A stretch of 64,000 nt of DNA from Marinicella gelatinilytica (GTDB taxonomy: Bacteria; Pseudomonadota; Gammaproteobacteria; Xanthomonadales; Marinicellaceae). The first letter of the stretch is position 1; each line of letters starts with the position of its first letter. The translations under genes and the position numbers were made by a program. Below the pieces are notes generated by a model, which did no database searches, was not told the DNA's origin, and worked only from the letters and a program-made list of their open reading frames with translations. The stretch is taken from positions 248,001-312,000 of the forward strand of contig NZ_JAPMLN010000001.1 of assembly GCF_026410405.1 (NCBI RefSeq), given 5' to 3'. Below, one piece after another: positions 40,436-50,623 of the stretch.

Positions 40436-41326
40436 ATGGTTCCTCAATACCGTATAACCGCCACCCAGAAAAAAACCGCTGCCGTCATGGATTTGTCAGA
40501 TTACCAAATCCGACAAGTGTTTTTCTCACGTCATTTAAAACCAATTTGCGGCGATTACGTTACGCTGACACAGGATAATGACGATTATCGAATCGCGGAA
40601 ATCTTGCCACGAAACAATGTTTTTAGCCGTGCCGATGGCCAAGGTCGAAAACAGCATTTAGCCGCTAATATTGACCAGATTCTAATTATTATGGCGGTAT
40701 CCCCGGAACCAACCCGTGATATTATTAACCGCTATTTAGTGGCGGCTGAACTCAATCACATTGAACCCATTTTGGTTTTTAATAAAATCGATTTAAAATC
40801 AGATTTTTTCATCAATACCGCCCATACTTATCGACAATTGGGATATCAGGTATTTATGACCAGCACCCAACAAGCTGATACCATTGTCGAATTACAAAAA
40901 GTATTAACACACAAAACAACCTTGTTAGCAGGACAATCAGGAGTAGGAAAATCCAGCTTGAGCAATTTGTTGTTTCCCACCTTGGACCTAAAAACCGGAG
41001 ATCTGGCGAAAAAGACCGGCAAAGGCGCTCACACCACCAGTGTTACACGGTTATACTTTGATGCTTCACAAGAAGCCTTTTTAATTGATTCTCCAGGTGT
41101 ATGGGAATACGGCTTATGGCAGCTGTCACCCATTGAAATAGTTGGAGGTTTTCGGGAATTTCAACAATTTTTAGGCGCCTGTAAATTTAGCAACTGCACC
41201 CATAGTCATGAACCTAATTGTGCTATTATTCAAGCGGTTGCCGATGGTAAAATAAATGAAAAACGTTACCAGTCTTTTATCCGAATTTGTGAATCAATGA
41301 AATACTGGCACCATACAGACTATTAA
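40436..41326 (+). CDS. rsgA: Ribosome small subunit-dependent GTPase RsgA
   Basis: A 296-residue circularly permuted GTPase. An OB fold (1-75) precedes G4 NKID (116-119), then G1 GQSGVGKS (166-173), then G3 DSPG (218-221). The C-terminal zinc knuckle has C249, C254, H256 and C262. It checks late 30S assembly. The spacer to orn is 75 bases. Confidence 0.95.
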   Translation: MVPQYRITATQKKTAAVMDLSDYQIRQVFFSRHLKPICGDYVTLTQDNDDYRIAEILPRNNVFSRADGQGRKQHLAANIDQILIIMAVSPEPTRDIINRYLVAAELNHIEPILVFNKIDLKSDFFINTAHTYRQLGYQVFMTSTQQADTIVELQKVLTHKTTLLAGQSGVGKSSLSNLLFPTLDLKTGDLAKKTGKGAHTTSVTRLYFDASQEAFLIDSPGVWEYGLWQLSPIEIVGGFREFQQFLGACKFSNCTHSHEPNCAIIQAVADGKINEKRYQSFIRICESMKYWHHTDY

Positions 41327-41339
41327 AAAAATCAATGAT

Positions 41340-41906
41340 ATGACCATTAAATTTTGTAACCAATGCGGACACCACGTTGAATATCAAATACCTGAATCTG
41401 ACAACCAATTACGTGCTGTCTGTCAAAAATGTTTCTATGTCCAGTATGAGAACCCACTCATTGTTAATGCCTGTATTATCGAGCATAAAGGCCGAATTTT
41501 ATTGGGTAAGCGCACCATTGAACCCCGTAAAAACTGCTGGAATGTTCCGGCCGGATTTATGGAAAATGGCGAATCCACACAAGCCGGTGCTGTCCGTGAG
41601 GTCAAAGAAGAGGTTTTGGCTGATGTGAAAAATATTACCCTATTTGGCGTCTATAATATTATTCAGCGCAGTCAGGTACATGTTTATTTTCGAGCTGAAC
41701 TTGATTCGCCGAACTACGGCGCAGGCGCAGAAACCTCAGAAGCTCAGCTATTTTTGCCTGAAGATATTCCTTGGGATAATATGGCTTTTCCGGTGAGTGT
41801 CACAGCTTTAAAACGCTATGTTGAAGAAATGAAAACCGGCAACTTTACTATTGAAGAAAAAGACATACTCATTGACTACGAAATGCTCAGACAGTTTGAT
41901 CGTTAA
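41340..41906 (+). CDS. Nudix hydrolase with N-terminal zinc ribbon
   Basis: A 188-residue protein. The N-terminal zinc ribbon has CNQC and CQKC (residues about 6-35). The Nudix domain has GFMENGESTQAGAVREVKEEV, where the usual Gly after REVKEEx is Leu. Such zinc-ribbon Nudix proteins include NudC-like NADH/ADP-ribose enzymes, but the protein is shorter than NudC and the substrate cannot be assigned. It follows rsgA by 13 bases. Confidence 0.8.
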   Translation: MTIKFCNQCGHHVEYQIPESDNQLRAVCQKCFYVQYENPLIVNACIIEHKGRILLGKRTIEPRKNCWNVPAGFMENGESTQAGAVREVKEEVLADVKNITLFGVYNIIQRSQVHVYFRAELDSPNYGAGAETSEAQLFLPEDIPWDNMAFPVSVTALKRYVEEMKTGNFTIEEKDILIDYEMLRQFDR

Positions 41907-41956
41907 TATTAACCACGACTTATTCAGTAGCCGCATTTAAACAGCTTTACAGAATG

Positions 41957-44200
41957 TTAATTAATCGCTTTTTTGACTGTTTCTAATAAAGTTTGCTCTT
42001 CTAATCCCCAAATTTCAGGTGCCTGTTGTTGACAAGCCATTAGAGTCTCCAGGGCTTTAATTGGTTGGCTATGTAAAAACTGTGCTTGTGCCTTAATTCT
42101 TAGATATGGAATAGCAAAAGGCTGATGCATTTCTGATTCAGCCAATATATTGAGTGCTTGTTGCGGCTTATTTTGTTGCAAATAAAATGTTGCCAGGTAA
42201 TTATTGGCGTTAATAATCGATTCAAAATCAGCCAATTCTGCGGCCAATTCTTTTGCTTTTAGTAAGGTTCTTATGGCCTCATTTTTTTGTCCTAGTAACC
42301 ACTGATAACGGCCACGAAACACCTCTAAAGCCGGCTGCATCAGCAATTCATCTGCGTGATCAATGTGTGATTGCACCAGGCTTATCTTGTTGGAAACCTC
42401 TGATGTCATGTCTTGATCTAACAATAAATTAATGCGAAACAATTCTGCTTTAGCTAGTCGCCTTTGGTCATGAATATCCTCAGCCAACTGCTGATAACTG
42501 TTTAACCAACGGGTGGCTGCGCCCCAGTCACTTTGAATGCGCGACATCTCATAAAAAGCCTGATAAGCAGCCATCAGCATCCCCGAATACGCTAAATCTG
42601 TGCCAATGGCCAACACGCGGTTATTGAGTTCCCAGGCTTCTTTATGCTTGCCTTGCAGCATCAGCGCATAAATTAATTCATTTAAAACCGCCCCTTCGCC
42701 CAATTTATGACCCACCGATTCTGTGATGGTCAAGGCTTGGCGCAGGTATTGTTCAGCCAGTTTATAGTTGGCTTTTTGGTTGGCAATACGTGCCAATACC
42801 GAGTATGTTCTGGCCACACCAACGGCATCTTTATTGAGCTCATGTAAATGTAACGCTTGTTCAGATTCATAAATGGCACCCTCAACATCACCCTGCTGTT
42901 GTAACAAACTGGCTTTAGAAGCCCTGACAGCCGCCAACAAAGCCACATCTTCAGTCAACAGCGCCTCATCAATAAAGCGATTATAAATGTTTAAAGCCTC
43001 CTGGGGCTTATTCAGATACTGGACAATGGCCGCATACTCATAGGTTGCAGCATACCAAATATCTGCCGGTGCTTTACGATTACTGTCAACCAGTTGCTGA
43101 TAAATATCGGCGGCTTGAGCGTATTCACCTTTAACCTTTAAAATGCGCATTTTTAACGTGGAAGCTGCCACCTTAAGGCCATCAGGCGCGTTTAACTGCA
43201 TTAAAGTATCTAAACCAGAAAAAGCGGCTTCGTTGTTGCCCAATTGATTTAACGTTTCTGCCAGTTTTAACCGCGCCAAATAGAAATTAGTTTGTTCATT
43301 AACCGCCAGCTGAAATTGTTGTTTGGCTTTATTTAAGTCGTTGGCGGCTAAACTTTGCAAACCGCGCACATACAGGTCCATAACAAAATCCTGGTCAGGC
43401 AATAAACCATCGATGGTGGCTGAGGACAAGTTCAACTGATCAATTAGCACTTCAGCACTTTTCGACAGCAACGTTTGGAAACTATCCGCCGACACCTGTG
43501 CCTCCAGTAATAATTGACCCGATTGCAAAACCTCAATCAACCACGCCATGTCATCTTGTTTAGATAAGGGCTTAATTTTTATGATGGTTAAATCTGGAAT
43601 CAGTTTCTGTTGGTTTACAACGAAATCATCCGACAACACAAATTTCGGTCGGTCATCGATACTTTTAACAGTGGTGTCACCAGAGTAAGTTAATAATTGA
43701 CGCAAAAACTGACCGGCAGATGCCAACACCACATCACCCTCTTCTGCCGAGAGTTGAAATAAGAGTGTTGTCGGCTGCTGAGAGGTGTTAGCGGCTTGCT
43801 TTGATTGCCACCACCACAGGCTTAACACAATAGCGACTAAAATAATTAATATGCCGGCAATTTTTGGAAATTTATTGAATCTTTTTTGTTGAGACGCCTG
43901 TTGGCAAACCGGTTCTGTCCATTTTATGCCTTGTCCATAGATAGATTCGATCAATGATTGATCGGTATAGTCACTGAGTATTTTACGTAATTTTGAAATC
44001 GTTTGATCAATGGTGTTACCGCTAACCGCACGGCCATGCCAAACCTGCTCAATAAGGGTTTCTTTACTGTGTACTTTTTGGGGATTTTTAACGAGAAACA
44101 GCAACAAGTCGTATGTTTTCTTGGTCAATTCCACGGATTGATTACTGTGCCTTAATTCTTTATGGTTTGTATCTAATTGGAACCCCGAAAAATAAAACAA
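41957..44200 (-). CDS. Membrane-bound winged-helix regulator with TPR domain (CadC/ToxR type)
   Basis: A 747-residue protein. The N-terminal OmpR/CadC-type winged helix (about 1-95) includes GNTIDQTISKLRKILSDY. One transmembrane helix (112-131, with WWW) follows, then a long periplasmic part of at least eight TPR-like repeats (about 265-720). The start is TTG at 44200, since the nearby ATGs are out of frame. Such proteins bind DNA while tethered to the membrane and sense periplasmic partners through the TPRs. The target is unknown; the secreted beta-helix gene lies immediately upstream on the same strand. Confidence 0.82.
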   Translation of the reverse strand: MFYFSGFQLDTNHKELRHSNQSVELTKKTYDLLLFLVKNPQKVHSKETLIEQVWHGRAVSGNTIDQTISKLRKILSDYTDQSLIESIYGQGIKWTEPVCQQASQQKRFNKFPKIAGILIILVAIVLSLWWWQSKQAANTSQQPTTLLFQLSAEEGDVVLASAGQFLRQLLTYSGDTTVKSIDDRPKFVLSDDFVVNQQKLIPDLTIIKIKPLSKQDDMAWLIEVLQSGQLLLEAQVSADSFQTLLSKSAEVLIDQLNLSSATIDGLLPDQDFVMDLYVRGLQSLAANDLNKAKQQFQLAVNEQTNFYLARLKLAETLNQLGNNEAAFSGLDTLMQLNAPDGLKVAASTLKMRILKVKGEYAQAADIYQQLVDSNRKAPADIWYAATYEYAAIVQYLNKPQEALNIYNRFIDEALLTEDVALLAAVRASKASLLQQQGDVEGAIYESEQALHLHELNKDAVGVARTYSVLARIANQKANYKLAEQYLRQALTITESVGHKLGEGAVLNELIYALMLQGKHKEAWELNNRVLAIGTDLAYSGMLMAAYQAFYEMSRIQSDWGAATRWLNSYQQLAEDIHDQRRLAKAELFRINLLLDQDMTSEVSNKISLVQSHIDHADELLMQPALEVFRGRYQWLLGQKNEAIRTLLKAKELAAELADFESIINANNYLATFYLQQNKPQQALNILAESEMHQPFAIPYLRIKAQAQFLHSQPIKALETLMACQQQAPEIWGLEEQTLLETVKKAIN

Positions 44201-44319
44201 TGCATTTAACCCATCTAAATGAGTTTATTTTGGCATGCATCCCATTGTTTTCCAAGTTTAAATCAGGCAACCTTTTGAAAATGAACAATACGTCCCTGTA
44301 TTGCTCATTAGAGGTAAAC

Positions 44320-45597
44320 TTACATATCGTCTTCAAAACTATTTTTGAAAATGATATCGTTATCTAATTCAGTCAGTTCAACCGCACCCATATCGCAACC
44401 CGACCCTTGTGGTCGAAGTACCCCTCTTTGGTCGCTGGAAGTACAATCTCCCGCCAAAGCCGAGTCAACCGCTGAACCATTGGCTCCGGGCAATAAGGTC
44501 TCAGTGAAGCCGCCGTGGTCACCTAATGGGCTCAGTAATGGATCACTTGAGGTTGTGTCACTACAGGCACTGTTTGCAGGACAACCGGTTTCCAACACAC
44601 TGTATTCAAAAATGCCGCTAAAATGACTCATATAGGCAATGGGATCATTATTCACTGCACTGTTGCCCCAAAAAATGGAATTAGTGACTAACACCACACT
44701 TGGATTATTCTCATTGGTACTAGCACCAATGGCACCACCACTATTGGAGGCCGCGTTTAAGTAAAAGGTGGTGTGATTAAAACTGGGATAGCTCTCAGCT
44801 ATCCAACCACGGGTATGAACCGCGCCACTAACCATCGCTTCATTGCCAAAGAAAGTCACATTCTCAAATGATGGATTCACGCTGCCGGAATAACCATCGT
44901 TATAGACAGCACCACCATATAAATTCGCTTGATTCAAAATAAAACTGGAATCTTTGATTTGAGGATTAGCAACACCATTCCCATAACCACTGATATAGAG
45001 CGCAGCACCATATCTTGAGCTATTATCAATGAAAGTTAAATTGACCAATAGTGGACTGCACTCGGCATTCGTACCATCACAGAATAAACCGGCTCCTTTG
45101 GTATTTTGTGCAACACCGGTTACTTCGCCATAACCTTGGGTGATGGTAAAACCATTAATCTCAGTACTTGTCGTTATCGATCCATTTGCCGTTGTGCCAT
45201 CCACAAACACCACATGATAACTGTTATCAGTTTCATCATTAATGTCACCAATATTACCCGACAGAATCGTTGGATATGCGCCCGGAACACGCTGGCTAGG
45301 CATTGACTCAGTGCCTTCAAAACCACCCAATAACCGCACAGCACGGTCAATCACAAAGCTCACATTCCGATCAGTTCCTGAAGTCGGATAATAAGTCCCC
45401 TGCTTAACCCAAATCTCAGAACAACCGGGATCTGCTAAAGCCGTGGTTAAATCCATCGTTTGTGACCAAGAACTGCCATTACCCGTTCCCGCCTCACTAA
45501 CATGACAGGCCGAACCGGCCTGCACAGAACCGATTGACGCAACCGACAAAATCCCAAAGGTGGTCACTTGTAAATAACTGCATAGCTTATGTTTCAT
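44320..45597 (-). CDS. Secreted right-handed beta-helix protein (choice-of-anchor Q type)
   Basis: A 425-residue exported protein with signal peptide (1-27, ending VQA-GS). It opens CHVSEAGTGNGSSWSQ, followed by repeated short strands with Asn/Gly turns (NGFTITQG, GAVHTRG), typical of parallel beta-helix proteins with a choice-of-anchor Q ending (DQRGVLRPQGSGCDMGAVEL). The last residues, DIIFKNSFEDDM, resemble the 'IF-x-x-x-FE' tail seen on many secreted proteins of this lineage and may be a sorting signal; this is inference. A role in surface adhesion or polysaccharide binding is a guess. Confidence 0.75.
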   Translation of the reverse strand: MKHKLCSYLQVTTFGILSVASIGSVQAGSACHVSEAGTGNGSSWSQTMDLTTALADPGCSEIWVKQGTYYPTSGTDRNVSFVIDRAVRLLGGFEGTESMPSQRVPGAYPTILSGNIGDINDETDNSYHVVFVDGTTANGSITTSTEINGFTITQGYGEVTGVAQNTKGAGLFCDGTNAECSPLLVNLTFIDNSSRYGAALYISGYGNGVANPQIKDSSFILNQANLYGGAVYNDGYSGSVNPSFENVTFFGNEAMVSGAVHTRGWIAESYPSFNHTTFYLNAASNSGGAIGASTNENNPSVVLVTNSIFWGNSAVNNDPIAYMSHFSGIFEYSVLETGCPANSACSDTTSSDPLLSPLGDHGGFTETLLPGANGSAVDSALAGDCTSSDQRGVLRPQGSGCDMGAVELTELDNDIIFKNSFEDDM

Positions 45598-46167
45598 TGA
45601 ATCCTCTTTAATTTAGATTGTTGATATTAATGAAGATTGTATGAAAAACGCGATTTCAGATTATGAAAAACCCCTGAAAAGATTCTGAAAATGTGCTGAA
45701 TAACGTGAATTTAGCGTGTTTTTTATTAAAATTAATGAATTCTCACCCTACTCTTAAACTAAAGTCTAAAAAATAAATATAGATTAATCATGGACACGCT
45801 AAGGTATGCGTCTGGCGATTTAAGCAAAACATAAAAGCGTAAAACCTGCCTGGTGCTTCTCAGCTATATTAACTATTTCTCTAAGTCATTCGTGTTCTAA
45901 ATAGTTAGGAGCTACTAGCATTTGTTCATTGGAATTTTTTTTAAGAAGACCATTATTATGAGAAGCAATTGCTTTTGAATTTTTTGGTTGCTCCTTGGAC
46001 AAGCTGTGAGTGTTTACTTGTTTATCCGAGGTAGCACGGGCTTCGCCCACCCACAATAAGTCTTATGTTTTAAGGCTATTTATGTTGGGCGGAGCCCACC
46101 CTACTTGAATTCACTGAATTATAAAATTGTTAGACGCGCTGAATTAAGTGCTGGGTAAAGTGCATTG
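45598..46167. other. 570-base gene-free region
   Basis: I see no supportable gene here. The part next to 45597 is the leader of the beta-helix gene, with an AGAGG ribosome-binding site. An AT-rich middle follows. The only ordered structure is the inverted repeat at 46031-46104, listed separately. Confidence 0.6.
46031..46104. repeat. Inverted repeat of the GTAGGGTGGGC type
   Basis: The left arm GTAGCACGGGCTTCGCCCACCC and the right arm TGGGCGGAGCCCACCCTAC are imperfect reverse complements about 30 bases apart, and each contains its own small GGGC-GCCC hairpin. Similar GTAGGGTGGGC-style repeats are widespread in intergenic bacterial DNA. Confidence 0.65.
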
Positions 46168-46647
46168 TTAGACATCATCTTCGGCTATGTCAAAGCCGTT
46201 ATCCTCACACCAGGTTCGGGCAATCTCAGTGAATGCTTCGGTTTTGAACTTATACCATTCGTCAATTACACCGATGTCTAAGGCGGTGTCTTTAAAGCGT
46301 CGAAAGGCTTTACTTCCGGTTAAAGCGGCTTGCAGTTTTTGATTCTCGTTGGTATCAATCCGACTATTGGCAAAGGCGCGCATTATCTGGTATTCGTTTA
46401 TCTCAAATTGAGATGGCAATTCGACCCAATCATCACCTGACTCAATGTCCTGGGGTTGAATAATTTCTTGTTTTTGGCACTCAGGCATCATCGCATCAAC
46501 TTTATCCGAGTTCGATGATATTAAGAAATCTTCAAAGACAATTACAACGTCACCGTTGTTGACGTTAATGTAGGAAACCGACTCACTATTCTGAGTTTCA
46601 AAGGCATCTACGATGGCATTGAGATTAACCTTCACTTTTTTGGTCAT
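46168..46647 (-). CDS. UPF0158 family protein
   Basis: A 159-residue acidic cytoplasmic protein. The C-terminal half carries the UPF0158 pattern: EYQIMRAFA, ALTGSKAFRRFKDTALDIG, EWYKFKTEAFTEIARTWCEDNGFD. The N-terminal half contains a YINVNNGDVV strand pair. The family has no known function. It stands alone between a repeat and a terminator. Confidence 0.78.
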   Translation of the reverse strand: MTKKVKVNLNAIVDAFETQNSESVSYINVNNGDVVIVFEDFLISSNSDKVDAMMPECQKQEIIQPQDIESGDDWVELPSQFEINEYQIMRAFANSRIDTNENQKLQAALTGSKAFRRFKDTALDIGVIDEWYKFKTEAFTEIARTWCEDNGFDIAEDDV

Positions 46648-46692
46648 TTCAAGTGGTATTTATCAATCAATTTAGCACATAGTACATCACAA

Positions 46693-46733
46693 AAAAGGCA
46701 GAAATACATATTTGGGATTAATTTCTGCCTTTT
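46693..46733 (-). terminator. Terminator of the secreted-protein gene at 46773-47720
   Basis: On the minus strand AAAAGGCAGAAAT / ATTTCTGCCTTTTTT, a 13-bp perfect stem with a 15-base loop and a T tail, lies about 40 bases after the stop. Confidence 0.8.
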
Positions 46734-46772
46734 ATATTTATGAAATCAAGGTATAAGACAGCCCGCTTGGCA

Positions 46773-47720
46773 TCATTTCAAGCGAAAGGTTTCTATCAAA
46801 GAATCAAAGAGCGCTTTGGCATCAGTTTCTAAATCACTGCCTAACGCCAGTACCCTGTAATAGCCATTATTATCACGACCACGAATAAGTAACTGCCAAC
46901 AGTCTAAGGGTTCTGATGTTTCGCTATCGGTGCCTGTGCTTTTAATAAAATAAGATTTTAAACCATTTATTTCACGCGATTGCTCCGACTTAATCGAGTC
47001 AAAGTCATAATACTTAATAGTTTTCAGTAGCTCAATATTTGTTGAGCGCAGAGAGCTGATTTCTGTGCCGTCTAAAGAAGGTACCACAATGATAACTGGC
47101 CAATCAGCGGGCGTACTGTGCTGCGGTGCACCCGTGCGTGATAGTTTAATCATTTTTCCTATATTACCGGGTTCACGGATTTCCCAGCCCGGTGTTACAT
47201 TAAACTCAAAATCAACCAGATCAAAATCTTCGGGCGCCGGCATATCACGCCATTCAGCACTAATAATCGCATCTCGCAGCGCATCATAAACTTGGTCTTT
47301 TTGGTTTTTTAGATAGATGCCATTTAAAATCACTAATTCATGGTCACCCTCGATTAGACGAACGATTTTCTCCACCACACCGGCGGTGGTATTTTGTTGC
47401 AAGAAAACCAAACCAATCATTTGACTATTGATAAGCATGTCTTCACGACCAAGCATGGTCATGTTTTGTTTTTGTAATTGCGATTCAGAAAACATCTGTT
47501 GGCCCACATCATCCAATGAAACATCCTTTAACGGCATAACTATCAAAGATGATTTTGTGGCTACTTGTTCAAAACCGCTAAATCGTTTTGATTCGGTAAA
47601 CCCTTTCGGTGGCTTTATAAAAATACCGGTACCTGGGACTTGTTCCAATGATGCCGTCTGGGCAAATATGGAGGCTGAAAACACCATCAAACACAGCATA
47701 ATAATGAATTGTTTTTTCAT
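46773..47720 (-). CDS. Secreted protein of unknown function
   Basis: A 315-residue protein with a signal peptide (1-20, ending IFAQ). The mature part appears to be two related domains. Each starts with a 'P..GF' or 'PGWEI' segment and ends with an amphipathic helix (DALRDAIISAEW and ALFDSLIETFRL), a layout like PsbP/DcrB-fold proteins. I do not recognise a named family. It is monocistronic with its own terminator. Confidence 0.7.
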   Translation of the reverse strand: MKKQFIIMLCLMVFSASIFAQTASLEQVPGTGIFIKPPKGFTESKRFSGFEQVATKSSLIVMPLKDVSLDDVGQQMFSESQLQKQNMTMLGREDMLINSQMIGLVFLQQNTTAGVVEKIVRLIEGDHELVILNGIYLKNQKDQVYDALRDAIISAEWRDMPAPEDFDLVDFEFNVTPGWEIREPGNIGKMIKLSRTGAPQHSTPADWPVIIVVPSLDGTEISSLRSTNIELLKTIKYYDFDSIKSEQSREINGLKSYFIKSTGTDSETSEPLDCWQLLIRGRDNNGYYRVLALGSDLETDAKALFDSLIETFRLK

Positions 47721-47793
47721 GAGATTTATTTTTATTTTAATATGTTTAAATTGAGGTTTAAAAGAATCAATTGAGACCGTACTGAACGTTAAA

Positions 47794-47817
47794 AAAGGCG
47801 ACCATTCGGCCGCCTTT
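47794..47817 (-). terminator. Terminator of pruA
   Basis: On the minus strand AAAGGCGGCC-GAAT-GGTCGCCTTT runs into a T tail and lies 22 bases after the pruA stop. Confidence 0.85.
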
Positions 47818-47838
47818 AAGTCACCTATTCTGATTAAG

Positions 47839-49467
47839 TTATCCCAAGAATGGATAGCGGTAATCGGTGGCGGGTACGAAGGTTTCTTTAATGGTTCGGG
47901 GTGATAACCAGCGGTAGAGATTTAAGGCACTGCCGGCTTTATCATTGGTTCCGGAAGCACGGCCGCCACCGAAGGGTTGTTGGCCGACTACCGCACCGGT
48001 GGGTTTGTCGTTAATATAGAAGTTGCCGGCGGCGTGACGCAGACGATCGGCCATGTGATTGATCACATAGCGATCCTGGGCAAAGATACCGCCTGTCAGG
48101 GCGTACATGGAGCCTTCATCACATAATGTCAGGGTTTCCTCGAAATCTTTATCCTGATAGACATAGACGGTCAATACAGGGCCGAAAATTTCTTCTTCCA
48201 TGGTTTTAAAACCGGGGTCGGTGGTGACAATCACGGTCGGTTCGATAAAATAACCGGTGCTTTTATCACAACCACCGCCAATAATAATGTCTGCATTATC
48301 AGCTTGTTTGGCGTGATCAATATAGGATTTAATTTTGTCGAATGACGGCTCATCGATAACGGCATTGATAAAGTTACCAAAATCACGGGTGCTGCCCATA
48401 TTAAAAGATTTAACGTCTTTGATCAGTTGTTCTTTAATGTCTGACCAGAGTGATTCGGGTAAGTAGGCGCGCGAGGCTGCAGAGCATTTTTGACCCTGAT
48501 ATTCAAAGGCGCCCCGCGATAAGGCGGTGGCCACAGCCACCGGATTCGCCGAAGGATGGGCAAAAACAAAGTCTTTACCGCCGGTCTCACCAACAATGCG
48601 CGGATACGAACGGTAGTTATTGATGTTGTTACCAATTTCTTTATAAATATGTCTAAAGGTGCCCGTTGAACCGGTGAAATGCACACCGGCTAAATCAGGT
48701 CGGGTTAATAACGCCTCGCCGGCCACAGGACCGTCAGCAGCGACCATATTAATGACACCATCAGGTAATCCGGCTTCTTTAAAGACTTGCATAATCACGT
48801 GTGCCGACAGCATTTGAGTGCCGGATGGTTTCCACACCACAGTATTACCCAACATGGCCGGTGCCGCCGGTAAATTGCCGGCGATGGCGGTGAAGTTAAA
48901 GGGTGTAATGGCCAAGATAAAGCCTTCTAATGGCCGCCAATCCAACTGATTCCAGACACCCGGTGAAGACATGGGTTGTTCTGACATAATGTCTTCGTAA
49001 AAAGCGGCATTAAAGCGCAGGAAATCAATCAACTCACAAGCCGAATCAATCTCCGCCTGAAACGCATTTTTTGATTGACCGTGCATGGTAGCGGCATTAA
49101 TGATATTGCGGTAAGGTCCGGCCAATAAATCGGCGGCTTTTAGAAATACCGCTGCCCGTGATTGCCAGGGTAAGCGTTCCCAATCGGCCTGCGCTTTTAC
49201 AGCGGCATCGGCGGCTTGATTTAACATGGCTTTATCGGCTTTATAATAAGTACCTAGTACATGCTGATGGTTATGAGGCATGGTGACTTCGGCTTTGTTG
49301 TCGGATTTGACTGCTTGACCATTGATAATATTGGGAATATCGGTGTGCTGCTTCGCCATCTCGTCCATGGCATTTTGTAAAGAAATGGTTTCATCACTAC
49401 CGGGACGGTATTCTTGAATCGGCTCGTTACTAACCGCAGGTGTTTGTGGGATGTTGGCTGAAATCAT
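47839..49467 (-). CDS. pruA: 1-pyrroline-5-carboxylate dehydrogenase (L-glutamate gamma-semialdehyde dehydrogenase)
   Basis: A 542-residue aldehyde dehydrogenase that oxidises glutamate semialdehyde to glutamate, the second step of proline catabolism. The catalytic Glu lies in VGETGGKDFVF and the Cys in YQGQKCSAASRAY. The KPTGAVVGQQPFGGGRASGTNDKAG ending is that of the stand-alone P5C dehydrogenase group, not the PutA fusion. I start at 49467, where GGAG lies nine bases upstream; the frame extends 12 codons further but without a site. Confidence 0.9.
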   Translation of the reverse strand: MISANIPQTPAVSNEPIQEYRPGSDETISLQNAMDEMAKQHTDIPNIINGQAVKSDNKAEVTMPHNHQHVLGTYYKADKAMLNQAADAAVKAQADWERLPWQSRAAVFLKAADLLAGPYRNIINAATMHGQSKNAFQAEIDSACELIDFLRFNAAFYEDIMSEQPMSSPGVWNQLDWRPLEGFILAITPFNFTAIAGNLPAAPAMLGNTVVWKPSGTQMLSAHVIMQVFKEAGLPDGVINMVAADGPVAGEALLTRPDLAGVHFTGSTGTFRHIYKEIGNNINNYRSYPRIVGETGGKDFVFAHPSANPVAVATALSRGAFEYQGQKCSAASRAYLPESLWSDIKEQLIKDVKSFNMGSTRDFGNFINAVIDEPSFDKIKSYIDHAKQADNADIIIGGGCDKSTGYFIEPTVIVTTDPGFKTMEEEIFGPVLTVYVYQDKDFEETLTLCDEGSMYALTGGIFAQDRYVINHMADRLRHAAGNFYINDKPTGAVVGQQPFGGGRASGTNDKAGSALNLYRWLSPRTIKETFVPATDYRYPFLG

Positions 49468-49562
49468 GGCTAAGTTCTCCATAAATTGATAAATAAAAAA
49501 CACCGCCTGATGTGGTCATACCATCGGCGGTGCTCATAGTATTACATTGAAAAGTTGTCCGC

Positions 49563-50540
49563 CTACTTAAATAAGTGCTCGACCGCCGCGCGTTCTTCGC
49601 GTAACTCTTGGTTAGTGGCATCAATGCGTTGTTGTGAGAATTCGCTAATGGGTAAATCCTGTACAATGTTGTATTGGCCATTGGCACAAGTGACCGGATA
49701 ACCAAAAATTACACCCGGCTCAATACCATAGCTGCCATCACTTGGGATGGCCATTGAGACCCAATCATTGTCCGCTGTACCCAATGCCCATGACTTCATG
49801 TGGTCAATGGCGGCTGAAGCGGCTGAGGCGGCACTGGATGCACCACGGGCTTTAATAATGGCTGCACCACGTTGCTGTACGGTTGGAATGAAATCGTTTT
49901 CATACCAGTCTTGATCAATGTTCTGAAGGGCTTCACCCTTGACTTTTAATTGAGAAATATCGGGGTATTGGGTTGATGAATGATTCCCCCAGATGGTCAT
50001 ATGGGTTATTTCATGGGTGCCCACAGAAAGTTTATTGGCCATTTGCGCAATGGCTCGATTATGGTCCAAACGAACCATGGCAGTAAACTGTGCCGGATTA
50101 ATATCGGGGGCATTTTGTTGGGCAATCAGGGCATTGGTATTGGCCGGATTACCAACAACCAGAACTTTAATGTCCTTATTGGCATGGTTGTTTATGGCTT
50201 TGCCTTGTACGGAAAAAATCTCGGCATTCTTTTTCAATAAATCACTGCGCTCCATACCCGGTCCACGAGGCATGGCACCCACCAACAAGGCATAATCGGC
50301 GTCTTTAAAAGCAACGTTGGCATCATCAGTGGCGACAATATCGTGTAACAAAGGGAAAGCACAATCTTCTAATTCCATGACCACGCCCTGCACAGCTTGC
50401 ATGGCCGGTGGAATTTCCAATAAATGTAGAATGACAGGTTGGTCATCACCCAGCATATTGCCGGCGGCGATTCTGAACAAAAGCTGATAACCAATTTGAC
50501 CGGCAGCACCGGTTACAACGACTCGAACGGGTGATTTCAT
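49563..50540 (-). CDS. mdh: Malate dehydrogenase
   Basis: A 325-residue NAD-dependent malate dehydrogenase of the long type. The Rossmann loop is [11 protein letters not shown], the substrate Arg lies in [12 protein letters not shown], and the catalytic His is in IWGNHSSTQ. Of three successive ATGs I chose the last (50540), which lies six bases after GGAG. A longer frame reaches back through the tRNA and is not coding. Confidence 0.94.
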   Translation of the reverse strand: MKSPVRVVVTGAAGQIGYQLLFRIAAGNMLGDDQPVILHLLEIPPAMQAVQGVVMELEDCAFPLLHDIVATDDANVAFKDADYALLVGAMPRGPGMERSDLLKKNAEIFSVQGKAINNHANKDIKVLVVGNPANTNALIAQQNAPDINPAQFTAMVRLDHNRAIAQMANKLSVGTHEITHMTIWGNHSSTQYPDISQLKVKGEALQNIDQDWYENDFIPTVQQRGAAIIKARGASSAASAASAAIDHMKSWALGTADNDWVSMAIPSDGSYGIEPGVIFGYPVTCANGQYNIVQDLPISEFSQQRIDATNQELREERAAVEHLFK

Positions 50541-50623
50541 CATCATCTCCTTTATGCGGATTGTAGAATTTGAACTGACTAGTGCATCTATGCTTCGTAC
50601 ACTGTACTCAACTGACTGAAAAT

